A stretch of 64,000 nucleotides of DNA, taken from NCBI GenBank assembly GCA_027486345.1, contig JAIXPH010000045.1, forward strand, positions 31,050 to 95,049, written 5' to 3'. The position numbers were made by a program, and so were the translations under genes. Positions 46,416-56,100 of the stretch are shown here, in pieces. Source of the DNA: Paracoccaceae bacterium. GTDB lineage: Bacteria > Pseudomonadota > Alphaproteobacteria > Rhodobacterales > Rhodobacteraceae. Under the pieces are notes generated by a model. The model ran no database searches. It worked only from the letters and a program-made list of their open reading frames with translations, and was not told the origin of the DNA. Numbering within the stretch: the stretch's first letter is position 1; each line of letters opens with the position of its first letter.

Positions 46416-49400
46416 TCAGGGGCGGACCTTTGGGGCGGGGGCGGACCCCTGCGGCGGCGGCGGTGGCTTTTGCAGCACGGTCCAGCCTTCCTGCAGGGTT
46501 TGCGGAGAGAAGCCGAAGGTCGGCACCTCGGTCCCGGCATTGGCGGGAAGCGGCTGCACCGCCTGACCACGACCGGGGGGCACCCAACCCCACGCATAGC
46601 CCTGCTCTTGCGGCAGCGGCAGGACCAGACCACCGGCCCCCGCAAGAACAGGATGGGTGTCAAAGCTGATTTGCAGCCGCTCGGTCGCGGCGCCGTACTG
46701 GTCCGGCGGCACGGCGATCGACTCGACCGGCAGCAGACCGGTGGTGGCATGAACGGCGGCGCGCGGGTCCATCAGGAAGGTGATGGCCACCGGCGTGGCG
46801 TTCAGCGTCACTTCCAGCGTTTGCGCATCGGGACGCTGCACGCCATGGCCACCAGCCTGCGGCGCGGCGGGGGCGAAGAAGGTGCCATAGGGCGTAGCGG
46901 GTGTCTGCGGCTGATCCAGAAAGAAGCCGATCATCCCGTCATCAATGTCGGCCAGATTGCCCAGTTGCACCGGGATGCGGACGGATTGCAGCGCCGCAGC
47001 GCCGTTGGCCTGTCGGTCCGGGTAGCGATAGCGTCCCGCCGTGACGTCCTGGTGAAAGGCCGGTTGCGAGGTCGTATCCGCCTGGCTGACCGGCAAGGTA
47101 TAGCCCAGCGTCTCGATCCCCAGCACCGCGCGGGTCAGCACGAGGGGCTGACCGAAAAGCACTGCCAGATTGGTGTTCTGCGCGTAATTCTGTGGGTTCA
47201 GGAAGCCTTCGGAATTGCGGATCGCGGTCATCATGTCGGTCAGGAACCCCGCCCCACCGTCATTAATGCGCCACATCACATCATAGAGATGCGGGTTGAC
47301 CAGCGGCGTCGCCCCCTTGGCCCCGATGTCGGCGGCCAGAGAGTCCGACGGGTTGGCGGTATTGCCCGCCCGCGTCCGATAGACGAGCGTGCCATGCTCA
47401 ACCCCAAAGGAGCCGATTGCCTGCCCTTCGGGCTGATAGACGGCCAGCGTGTCATCCAGATGGTTCGGCACCACGATGCCGCACACCGGCGAGGTGGCGG
47501 GATGGCTGTTGGCCTCGACGAAATCGCCGGTGATGGCGGCAACCTTGTCGTCATGCCGCGCGGAGAGCCAGCGGAACCAAAGCCGAGACGGGGCAAGCAG
47601 ACGCGGCGGCAGATAGATGCTGCCCTGATGCGCCGTATCCCCCGGCGCGGGCGTGACCGGAAAGGCGGTGATGGTGTCCTGCGTGTGGTCAGGGTGCAGG
47701 GTCGGGGTCTGCAAGGTCATGCGCTGACCGAAGGCATCCACGATCTCAAGCGCGCCGATCCGCGCGAAACCTGCGCGCAGCGGGCCGAAATTGTTGTCGG
47801 CCATCAGACCCTTCGCGATGGGTGTCACGGAATTGAAGGCGTAATGATACCAGTTGTCCGGCCCCGCCGCCGCGGCCGTGGCGATGTCACCGGTCACCAC
47901 GTCGCGGCTGCCCCTCACCAGATCCTGCACCGGGACGCGGGCGATGCGGCCTTGCAGCACCTGTTCCTGACCGAAACCGCCGATCCCTTGCGACATAATC
48001 TGCGCCCCGGCATAGGCGGCGCGGGCCTCATCCAACTCTGCGTCCACGGCATCTTGCGGATAGAGCTTTTCGTATTGATCAATCTGCGCCGTCAGGGTCC
48101 GGGTGGGTTGCCGCGACAATACGACAGAGCCGCGATAGGTCACCGGCGTCCCGGTCGTGATATCGGTGGTCGGCGCATAGGTGAAATCGACGCGATCCGC
48201 GTCCAGTTCAAAGAGTTGCGTCAGGCAATCGGGGGCGTAGGTCGAGTCCTGCCCGCGCGTCATCGGGTCAAGCACGGTTTCCCACAGCAGGAACACCGGC
48301 AGATAGGGGTCCATCCGATCCGGCGCGAAGCTGGGCAGAGTCTCTTGCGCCAGGATCGCCGATCCATAGGGGGTCCACCCCGTGGCCGTGGCATTGGTGA
48401 AGCCAAAGACGATGTCCACCGGCGCTGTCACCGCCTGCGTCGGGTTGCGCAACGGCAGGGCGCCGACGGCATGCAGCCGGTCATAAAGCGTTTCGTTGAC
48501 AACGGGCAGCGGCGGGTCCAGCGGGCTTTGCCCCCCTTGTGCCACGTTCAGGGCCATCGTCAGCGCAGCGGAATCGACGGGCACGCCCGCCGCCGCCAAC
48601 AGGGGCACGGCCGCAGCCGCCACATTCCCCGCGAGCATGGGAACATACAGCGCTGCCTCGGCCACAAGTGCCTGCACCACAGCCGCCAGCGGCACGGCAG
48701 AGCCGACCACCGGCAAGCCCGCGATGTCCGAGACCGGCAGCGTCACCGTCTTGCCGCCCAGCGTCAGCGTCAGTTGCGTCAACAGCTCCGCCGTCAGGCG
48801 CGCGGGCGCCACGGCCTGCGCCCCATTGCGGCGCACAGGCTCCAGACGGTCGCCCTGCATCACCAGAACGGGGTCCGTCGGCTCCCAGAAGGCGGGGCCG
48901 GGGGTGGCTTGCACTTGCCAGTTCGCGGGGTCCGGAACGCTGGTCACCACATCCTGCCACGCGGCATAGGCAGCGGCGGCCAGGGACCCGGCCACGCCCG
49001 AGGGCGGGTTCAACGCGGTGATCACGCCGCTCTCCGCGTCCTGCGCGTAAGACGCAAGCCCGACCGCCAGCCCGCGAGACACGACATAGCCCAGCGCGCA
49101 GTTGTCATCCTGAGAGTCAAGAAAGGCTGCGACCTGACTGGTGAAGGCATCATTCGGCTGGCCGATGTAGAGGTTGATGAACCGCAGCCAATCCATGAAC
49201 AATTGTTTGCGGATCGTGTCCAACTCTGCCCGGCCCTGATCATAGGCCTTCTGCGCCGTGTTCAGAACCGACAGCCGTTCCGCAAGCTCAAGCGGCAGGG
49301 AAGCCTCATCCTCGCCGGTCTTGGCCGAGGTCCGGGACACGGTCCAGACATACCCCCCGAACTGCTTGGCAAAGCCGCGGGAATGCAGGGTTTCGTCCAT

Positions 49401-50663
49401 CTGGATCAGGCTGTTGCCTGCACTGCCCAGATTGTGCAGCACGCCCAGTTGCAGCGCATCAAGCAACATCTCAACCGTTGCTTTCTGCCCGGCATCGGCC
49501 CCCGAGGGCGCGATCTCGCCCGCGATCAGCGCGGACAAGGCCTCGATCGTGGTGTTGCCGACGGCGAGGGCGATTTGGTTGTCTGTCCAGACGGGGTTCG
49601 GCTGCGCGCCATCGGGATTGGCCAGAAAGTAGCGCGATCCGGGATTGTCCAGCATGTCCCAGACCAGATTCTGGATCACCCCGGCGCAAAGGCCGGTCTC
49701 TGGCGCGTCCAGCGTGGCCACGGTCTTGTCCGGGTTCAAGGTGAAGCCGATGTCGGCCGTGTTGAAAGCCAGCTTGAAATCCTGCTGGGCCAGACGGTCC
49801 ATCTCATCCGCGGGGGTCAGGGTGACCGCGGCGTTCTGGCGGGCCGCCTCTGCGACATAGGCATTGTAGGCGGTCGTGACCTTGGCCGGGAAGCCGGCGA
49901 AAAGATCGTCATTCGCCTCTCGGACCCAACCAACCACCTGATAGGACAGGCGGAACTGGATGGCGGTATTGCCGGTGATGGCCGTGGCGATGTCGGGCAG
50001 GTCTTGGAAGTGGTCCCAGAACCCGAAGACCGAATTGCATTCGGGGTAGTAGGACGCAAAGGAGGGACCGACAAAGCCGATGGAGGTCAGGTAATTCGGC
50101 GCATAGGCGGGCAGGTAATTGGAGGCCGCCGCAGGGCCGGTCCAGGTTTCCAGATCCCGCACCCGGCCCATGTAGCTGTAGGGCTGCGTGGGTTGGGCGG
50201 GCGGTGCCAGCGGCACGCTGACCGAAGGTCGCACCACGCCGGTGCTGTCGGTCTGCAGGGTGGCGCTGACATAGTCACTTTCGACGACAAAGCCCTTGGT
50301 CAGGACCGGACCATAGCTTTGTGCCACCGGGTCGTAGCGTTGCAGGTAGCGCAGAACCAGCCAGAGGTTGGGCGCATGCGGAAAGACCGGGTCGCCGCCT
50401 TCGGGCCCCTGCACGCCGCGCTTGTAGGCATCGGGCAATTCCCAATGCAGATGCAGTCCTGCCTTGAGCGACACGATCGGCGTCGCCGTGCTTTCCAGAG
50501 GCTGCACGATGGCCGCCCCGGTGCTGGCCTGCGTTGCCGCGCTGCCATGCGGCATCATCTCGAACTGGGCGACGCGGCCCTTGAAATGGCTTGTCAGCAC
50601 CTGCGCGTCATTGCTGTTCACCCGCAGGGCGCGGAGATTCATGGGAAGAATGGCCTGTGTCAT
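46416..50663 (-). CDS. Uncharacterised 1415-aa protein
   Basis: Uninterrupted ORF, protein-like composition (KAGLHLHWELPDAYKRGVQG, FPHAPNLWLVLRYLQRYD); tight operon context; 4-nt overlap with next gene. Confidence 0.85.
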   Translation of the reverse strand: MTQAILPMNLRALRVNSNDAQVLTSHFKGRVAQFEMMPHGSAATQASTGAAIVQPLESTATPIVSLKAGLHLHWELPDAYKRGVQGPEGGDPVFPHAPNLWLVLRYLQRYDPVAQSYGPVLTKGFVVESDYVSATLQTDSTGVVRPSVSVPLAPPAQPTQPYSYMGRVRDLETWTGPAAASNYLPAYAPNYLTSIGFVGPSFASYYPECNSVFGFWDHFQDLPDIATAITGNTAIQFRLSYQVVGWVREANDDLFAGFPAKVTTAYNAYVAEAARQNAAVTLTPADEMDRLAQQDFKLAFNTADIGFTLNPDKTVATLDAPETGLCAGVIQNLVWDMLDNPGSRYFLANPDGAQPNPVWTDNQIALAVGNTTIEALSALIAGEIAPSGADAGQKATVEMLLDALQLGVLHNLGSAGNSLIQMDETLHSRGFAKQFGGYVWTVSRTSAKTGEDEASLPLELAERLSVLNTAQKAYDQGRAELDTIRKQLFMDWLRFINLYIGQPNDAFTSQVAAFLDSQDDNCALGYVVSRGLAVGLASYAQDAESGVITALNPPSGVAGSLAAAAYAAWQDVVTSVPDPANWQVQATPGPAFWEPTDPVLVMQGDRLEPVRRNGAQAVAPARLTAELLTQLTLTLGGKTVTLPVSDIAGLPVVGSAVPLAAVVQALVAEAALYVPMLAGNVAAAAVPLLAAAGVPVDSAALTMALNVAQGGQSPLDPPLPVVNETLYDRLHAVGALPLRNPTQAVTAPVDIVFGFTNATATGWTPYGSAILAQETLPSFAPDRMDPYLPVFLLWETVLDPMTRGQDSTYAPDCLTQLFELDADRVDFTYAPTTDITTGTPVTYRGSVVLSRQPTRTLTAQIDQYEKLYPQDAVDAELDEARAAYAGAQIMSQGIGGFGQEQVLQGRIARVPVQDLVRGSRDVVTGDIATAAAAGPDNWYHYAFNSVTPIAKGLMADNNFGPLRAGFARIGALEIVDAFGQRMTLQTPTLHPDHTQDTITAFPVTPAPGDTAHQGSIYLPPRLLAPSRLWFRWLSARHDDKVAAITGDFVEANSHPATSPVCGIVVPNHLDDTLAVYQPEGQAIGSFGVEHGTLVYRTRAGNTANPSDSLAADIGAKGATPLVNPHLYDVMWRINDGGAGFLTDMMTAIRNSEGFLNPQNYAQNTNLAVLFGQPLVLTRAVLGIETLGYTLPVSQADTTSQPAFHQDVTAGRYRYPDRQANGAAALQSVRIPVQLGNLADIDDGMIGFFLDQPQTPATPYGTFFAPAAPQAGGHGVQRPDAQTLEVTLNATPVAITFLMDPRAAVHATTGLLPVESIAVPPDQYGAATERLQISFDTHPVLAGAGGLVLPLPQEQGYAWGWVPPGRGQAVQPLPANAGTEVPTFGFSPQTLQEGWTVLQKPPPPPQGSAPAPKVRP

Positions 50664-51631
50664 TTGTCATCTCCCCGCATGAAAGAGACCATGCCCACGC
50701 CTTGCGTCATCGCAAAGCCCATCTCTGCGGCATCCAGCGCCGCCATGGCATTGGCCCGCGCCAGGATGCCGGAGAGTGCGGACAATGAGGCGACCCGCTG
50801 GCCGTTGCTGCGAAAGGCGATGCTTATGTCAACCGGGGTGACATCGGGTGACAGCGTCACCTGATCGCCGCTTTGGGTGAAGCCATGCAGATTCTTGACC
50901 GCCGAGACCGCGCCCCCCTCCGCCTGCGTGAAAGCGTCGATGCCGTAATGCAGCTGTTCGGGCGGCTCATGGATATCGACCCGCCACGCCTCGCCCGAGA
51001 CAAGGCAAATCATCACGTCCGAGGCCGCACCGAGCGCTTCAAAGCGCAGGATGTCCAGAAGCTGGATGTCCACCGAGGAATCGTGGTCATGGTCGGCGGG
51101 GGTGTGGCCCTTCGGATAGACGTTCACCCCGATGCCGGGCGTGTCCGACACCTGTTTCGACCGCAGCAGGAAGCCGGTGATCGGTCCGGCAGGCGGCATG
51201 GCGGGGGGCAGACCCAGACCCCGCCCGCGCATCCGCGTCACCGCCTCTGCGGCGAGTGGCTGGGCATGGTCCGCCGCCCCGGACTCCAGTCCGGACATCG
51301 CCAGATCGGGCTTGCGCCCCAAGGTCCGCCCGATGGACAGCGCCCCGTCAACCAAGGTGTCGACCCAAGCCCGGTCCAGCGTGAAAAAGCGGATCGACTC
51401 CGGCGGCAGCATCGCCTCATCGGGCACGAGGTAGCCAAAGGGAACCCCTTTCAGCAGACGCAACCGTGCCAACCAGTCTTGCAGCGCGGCCGGCAGCGGG
51501 ACCACGGTCAGGCTGGCCGAAAGATGGACCTTGGCCCGGACCCCCCGCAGCGCCGTCGTGGCGGGAAGCGGGCGCAGGGCCGTTGCCGCCGCGTCCATGA
51601 ATCCTTGTCGATCCTGAATCCGTCGGGTCAT
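50660..51631 (-). CDS. Uncharacterised 323-aa protein
   Basis: WLARLRLLKGVPFGYLVPDEAMLPPESIRFFTLDRAWVDTLVDGALSIGR; ATGA overlap with 1415-aa gene. Confidence 0.82.
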   Translation of the reverse strand: MTRRIQDRQGFMDAAATALRPLPATTALRGVRAKVHLSASLTVVPLPAALQDWLARLRLLKGVPFGYLVPDEAMLPPESIRFFTLDRAWVDTLVDGALSIGRTLGRKPDLAMSGLESGAADHAQPLAAEAVTRMRGRGLGLPPAMPPAGPITGFLLRSKQVSDTPGIGVNVYPKGHTPADHDHDSSVDIQLLDILRFEALGAASDVMICLVSGEAWRVDIHEPPEQLHYGIDAFTQAEGGAVSAVKNLHGFTQSGDQVTLSPDVTPVDISIAFRSNGQRVASLSALSGILARANAMAALDAAEMGFAMTQGVGMVSFMRGDDK

Positions 51632-51632
51632 G

Positions 51633-53099
51633 TCAAATCCCTTTCTTCAGGGCGTTTAGGACGAGGTGATGCGCCGCCTTGAAGCTGCCCAGCGCGCCGG
51701 GGTTGGCGGCAGCCTCCAGCCGCGATTGCAGGCGCTGCGGCAGCACGACGTCACCCAAGGCTGCAAGCCGATCCGACAGCATCGCGCCCGACACGCTGGC
51801 CATGAGAACGTGGTGCAGGTCGCGCTTCCAGACATAGAGCGGCACGGAAAAGCTCTGATCCTGCAAGGCTATGAGACGCCCGATGGTCCATGCGGCAGAA
51901 TAGGACATGTCCAGCATCCCGCTGGTCGGGTCAAAGGACAGCGCGGCGTCGGCCGAACTCAGCGGGATCGGTGGCGCGCTGGTCGTGACCGCATAGGGGG
52001 CCAAGGGCCCGCGATACCAGGACACCGTGTTTTCCCCGGTGCGAAGGACCGTGTTCAGCGGCGCATAGCCCATCTCCAACGCCCCGGCCACCAAGGGGTC
52101 CGTCCCGGCATAGTCCAGACGCAGCGCGGTCTGGCGATGCCCCAACCCGTCACTGGTGCCGTCATTGAGGGCCAGCAAGGCATTGACGAAAGTGGCCGGT
52201 TGCCCGGTGGAGCGGAACCGCCAAGTGCGCAGCATGGCAAGCCGGATGGACTTGCCGCTATCCATCCCCGGTTGCGGCGGCAGGCCCTGTTCGGTCGGAA
52301 GGATGTCTTCGAGCGCCTCGAGCGAGACAAGGAAACAGGCGCTGTTCACCCCGTCCAGCGGCAATCGGTTGCCAAAGGTGATGGCGAACTTGCCCGTGGG
52401 CACACCCTGATCGGTGATCCCCGGCAGGGTCGGCTTCTGGGTGAACCCCACCTCCCGCACATGCGCCATCAGCCGAAGATCGGCCAAGGTCGGGGCGATC
52501 TGCCAAAACAGCGCGAGCGGCAGGTCGATGTACTGGATCGGACTGTCCAGCGCCTGCCCCGGCTCCAGCGCCGAGGCGTCCTTGGCCTGCGAAAAGGTGG
52601 ACACCTCGGTGCCAAGCGTGCTTGGGCCATAGACGGCCGTGGGAAACAGATCGCCCACCACGCCGATGGTCGGGGTCAGCGACAGGCCCGTGTGTGCCGC
52701 CTGATCGGCTTCGTCCAACAGCATGACCCAAAGCCAACTGGGCAGGTCGTTTTCCGCATCAGGCTCGGGATGGTCGATGGTCGGACTGCGCAGCCATGGC
52801 AGGTTCGACTGCGGCAGGACGACATGCGGAAAGACCGCGTCATAGCCGCCACTCGCATTGTCCGGCGGAAAGACCGCGAGAACGGATTGATCGGGCTTGG
52901 CAAAGGCAAAGCGGTCACCACTGACACCGAAATCATAGGTCAGGCTGATCGGCGCGTCATTGATCGCCGCGCCGGTGGCATCGGTCAGGCTTTGGGTGAC
53001 GGTCAGCCGATACATCCCCGCGCCAAAGCCGGGAATGTCATTCTGGATAAAGGTGACCACCTCGTTCAGAAGCGGGTTTTGCGTGGCGGATCCGGTCAT
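51633..53099 (-). CDS. Uncharacterised 488-aa protein
   Basis: FGVSGDRFAFAKPDQSVLAVFPPDNASGGYDAVFPHVVLPQSNLPWLRSPT...LPSWLWVMLLDEAD; 1-nt gap to neighbour. Confidence 0.82.
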   Translation of the reverse strand: MTGSATQNPLLNEVVTFIQNDIPGFGAGMYRLTVTQSLTDATGAAINDAPISLTYDFGVSGDRFAFAKPDQSVLAVFPPDNASGGYDAVFPHVVLPQSNLPWLRSPTIDHPEPDAENDLPSWLWVMLLDEADQAAHTGLSLTPTIGVVGDLFPTAVYGPSTLGTEVSTFSQAKDASALEPGQALDSPIQYIDLPLALFWQIAPTLADLRLMAHVREVGFTQKPTLPGITDQGVPTGKFAITFGNRLPLDGVNSACFLVSLEALEDILPTEQGLPPQPGMDSGKSIRLAMLRTWRFRSTGQPATFVNALLALNDGTSDGLGHRQTALRLDYAGTDPLVAGALEMGYAPLNTVLRTGENTVSWYRGPLAPYAVTTSAPPIPLSSADAALSFDPTSGMLDMSYSAAWTIGRLIALQDQSFSVPLYVWKRDLHHVLMASVSGAMLSDRLAALGDVVLPQRLQSRLEAAANPGALGSFKAAHHLVLNALKKGI

Positions 53100-53112
53100 C
53101 TTGCCTCCTCCC

Positions 53113-56100
53113 TCAGGCGCCCAACTGGCGCACGGCGGGCCAGTCGGTCAGGGCCTTCTTGGTGGCCATGTCGGTCAGGTCGATCTCATCCGCCGCGAAG
53201 GTGGCGAAGCCTGCGGCACGCAGGGCCGTCGCGGCGGCGCTGCGCTGGCCGGTCACCCAGGGGTCGATCAGCGCATTCAGCCGGTAATCCTGATTGGGCA
53301 GGCTGGCCGCATGCGCCCCGCTGAGGGTGATCGTCAGGGTCCGGTGATCGGTGGACAGCGCCGACGCCACGCCATAGCCCGGCACCACCTGTGCCGCGCC
53401 GGGATAGAAACCGGTCGTGTTGCCTTGCGCGAACAAAAGCTCGATCAACGGAACGTCGCTGACGGTATCGGGATCATGCGGCACGGGCGACAAGGTCACG
53501 CCGATCAAGGTTTGCGGCAGCAAGGCGGGCAGGTTCGGATCGGCCGAAACGTCCTGCACCTTCCAGAGCGCGGTGTTCGATGGCAGCAGCGTCGGCGCGA
53601 CCGTGATGTCGTTGATGGGATCGGAATAGACGCCCTGACTGTCCTGATCGCTGTGGCGAAGCACGGAAACATCCAGCGTCGAGGTGATCCCGACCTTCTT
53701 CATCGGCGCCATGTCCAGCGCGGGGTTCCAGACCTCGGTCGTGCTGAAGGTCTCAAGCCCCGCCGGCAGCGTCAGGAAGGGCTTTCCCGGCCCAGGAGCC
53801 GCCGTTTTCCACAAGGAAACGCTGTTGTCCTGCCCGGTCAGCGTGCCGGTGATGTCCCACTTCAGGACATTGGCCGGGATGCTGGACTGGATGTCGATGT
53901 CAAATCCGTTGGGAGAGATGATCGCCGCACTTCCCGGCACGGCGGTCGTCATCAATCCGGTCTTCACCGTGACCTTCAGGATATTGGTCTGCTCCGCTCC
54001 GGTCGGCGCAGGTGCCGCCACGGTCGTGGCCATGGCGCGGGCGGTGGCCGTCGGAGAGACCGGCGCCACGCTGCGCAGCATCGGCGTTACCGGCGCAGGT
54101 GTTATGGGCGCGGGCGTGGCCACCGGGCTATCCGCGGGCAGGAAACTGGTTTGCACCGTGCTCCAGCCTACGGGTTGGGGCGTGGTGGCAGGCGCACCGA
54201 AGCTGAAGGAAAACGAGGCGACATCCAGATCGACATCCGCCTTGCCGCCAAACTCCGGCCCCCAGACCGCGAGATCGGCCCCGACCTGCACCTTCAGGGT
54301 AAAGAGACCCAGATCGACCGACACCCCGATGGTGACATAGGACCCGGCCTGATAATGGAACGGCGCCCAAGCGATCAACAGATCGATCGCCGCGTCGAAC
54401 CACGCCTTGATCGGCCCTGCGTTGAAGGTGGCATTCATCGACAGGCCCGCCATCAGCATGGCCGGGGTCAGGGCGAAATACCCCCCGCCCGACACGCTGA
54501 CCGGCCCCACCGCGAAGCCGAGCTTGATCCTCGGGACGGCGGGGTAATGCGCGGGCTTGTCAAAGGACGGGTAATAGCCCCCCACCGTCACCACGAAATC
54601 GCCCGCATGCTCTTTGTCGAACCACAGGCAGAAGGCGAAACCGCCCTGCACCTTGACGAAGCCGCCAAAGACATAGGACTGCGGCGAAATCACCCCCTCA
54701 AAGGCCAAAAGCCCGCTGGACGGCGCAAAGCTGGCCAGAAGGTCCGCCTCGACAAAGGCGATGGGGGTCACGCCATCGGTCGGAATCGACATCGACACAG
54801 AGCCGAGGATGCCCAGTTCGAAATCCACCCCGAAGGACACGGTCACAAGGGCGAAAGCCTCGATCATCTCAAAGGACGAAAAGGCGATCCCCGCCGCCAT
54901 CCAGTATTGGCCGGGTTCGTCGATGAAGTACTTCTCAAGCTGCGGCAGAACGGCGGTGACCGTGGCCTGAGGCGTCTTTTCGGCGGGCGGGGCGTTCTTG
55001 GGCAGCAGGATATAGCCCGGCAATTCGTCGATGCTGGGCAGGATCAGGCTGCGATTGATGCCGATGCCGCCGGAAATCGCCTTGAGTTGCAGATAGGGCG
55101 GCCCGCCCAAGGGAATGTCCACATTGGCATAGACAAAGAAAGAAGACGGGCTGGTCGCGGTCGCCGGGGTCCATCCGCCAAGCGCGGAAAAGCCGATCTT
55201 GGACACCTGAACCACCACCTGCCCGTAGTAGGAGGTGCTGGTCTTGTCCTCGACCTTCATGAATCCGCCCCCGATCTTGATCGGCGGCTTGTTGAACATC
55301 AGCCCCAGCCCGTTCAGGCCGAACACCGGGGCAAAGGCATCCATCGGCGATCCGACCGACAGGCCGATGAGCGAGAAATCCAGCGGGCCCAGCGTGATCC
55401 CGGCGTCCAGCGCAAGGCTCAGCCGGTTGTCGACATAGCCCGCGCCAATCCGGTCGAATTGGAAAATCCCGATCTGCTTGTTGACGTTGATCCACTTGTA
55501 GGCCGCATCCCCCGCGTTGGCAGGCGGCGCGGTCTTGGTCGGCGTTGATCCGGATAACCCGCCGGATGACCCGCCAGAGGCACCCGCAGCGGGGCCGCTG
55601 ACAGGCGTCGCGCCGCCGCCCGCCGGTGGTTGGGCGGGTTGACCCGTGCCGGGTGGCGTGCCCGCAAGCTGGAAATGTTCCGTCCAGGTGCCCAGCCTCA
55701 GGTCTGCGGTCAGGTTCACGCCCTGCCCCAGACCCGCGCTTGGAAAGCGCTGCACCCCCGAAGGAAGCAGCGCATTCACCGCCTGCGTGTCGCCTTGCGT
55801 GAAGGGGGCGGTGGCATAGACGCCTTGCAGGTTGGTCACCGCCAGGGTCAGTTCCGGCGGCAGGTGGCTGCCAATGCCGGGAATGGCCGTCAGATCAATC
55901 GGGATGCAGACATCCAGACCAAAGGCCATCTGGCTGGGCGCGCCGGGCTTGCGCGTGAAGACAAACTTCACATCCTGCAAGTCGATGCGGATCATGTCCG
56001 GCACATCCGCCGCCAGACTGGGCGATATGCCCGCCAGCAACTCACGCAGCGACACGGACTGCCGCGCCCCGCCGGCGGGTTGATAGGTGGCGATCAGCGT

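Noticed and set aside
46413-50864. 1483-aa plus-strand ORF opposite the 1415-aa gene
   Set aside because: R/G/H/Q-rich shadow translation typical of high-GC antisense frames; the minus-strand frame has normal protein composition, operon spacing and ATGA coupling.
52960-55548. 862-aa plus-strand ORF over the 488-aa/DUF6603-like genes
   Set aside because: Shadow ORF rich in R, G, H and Q; no recognisable domain.
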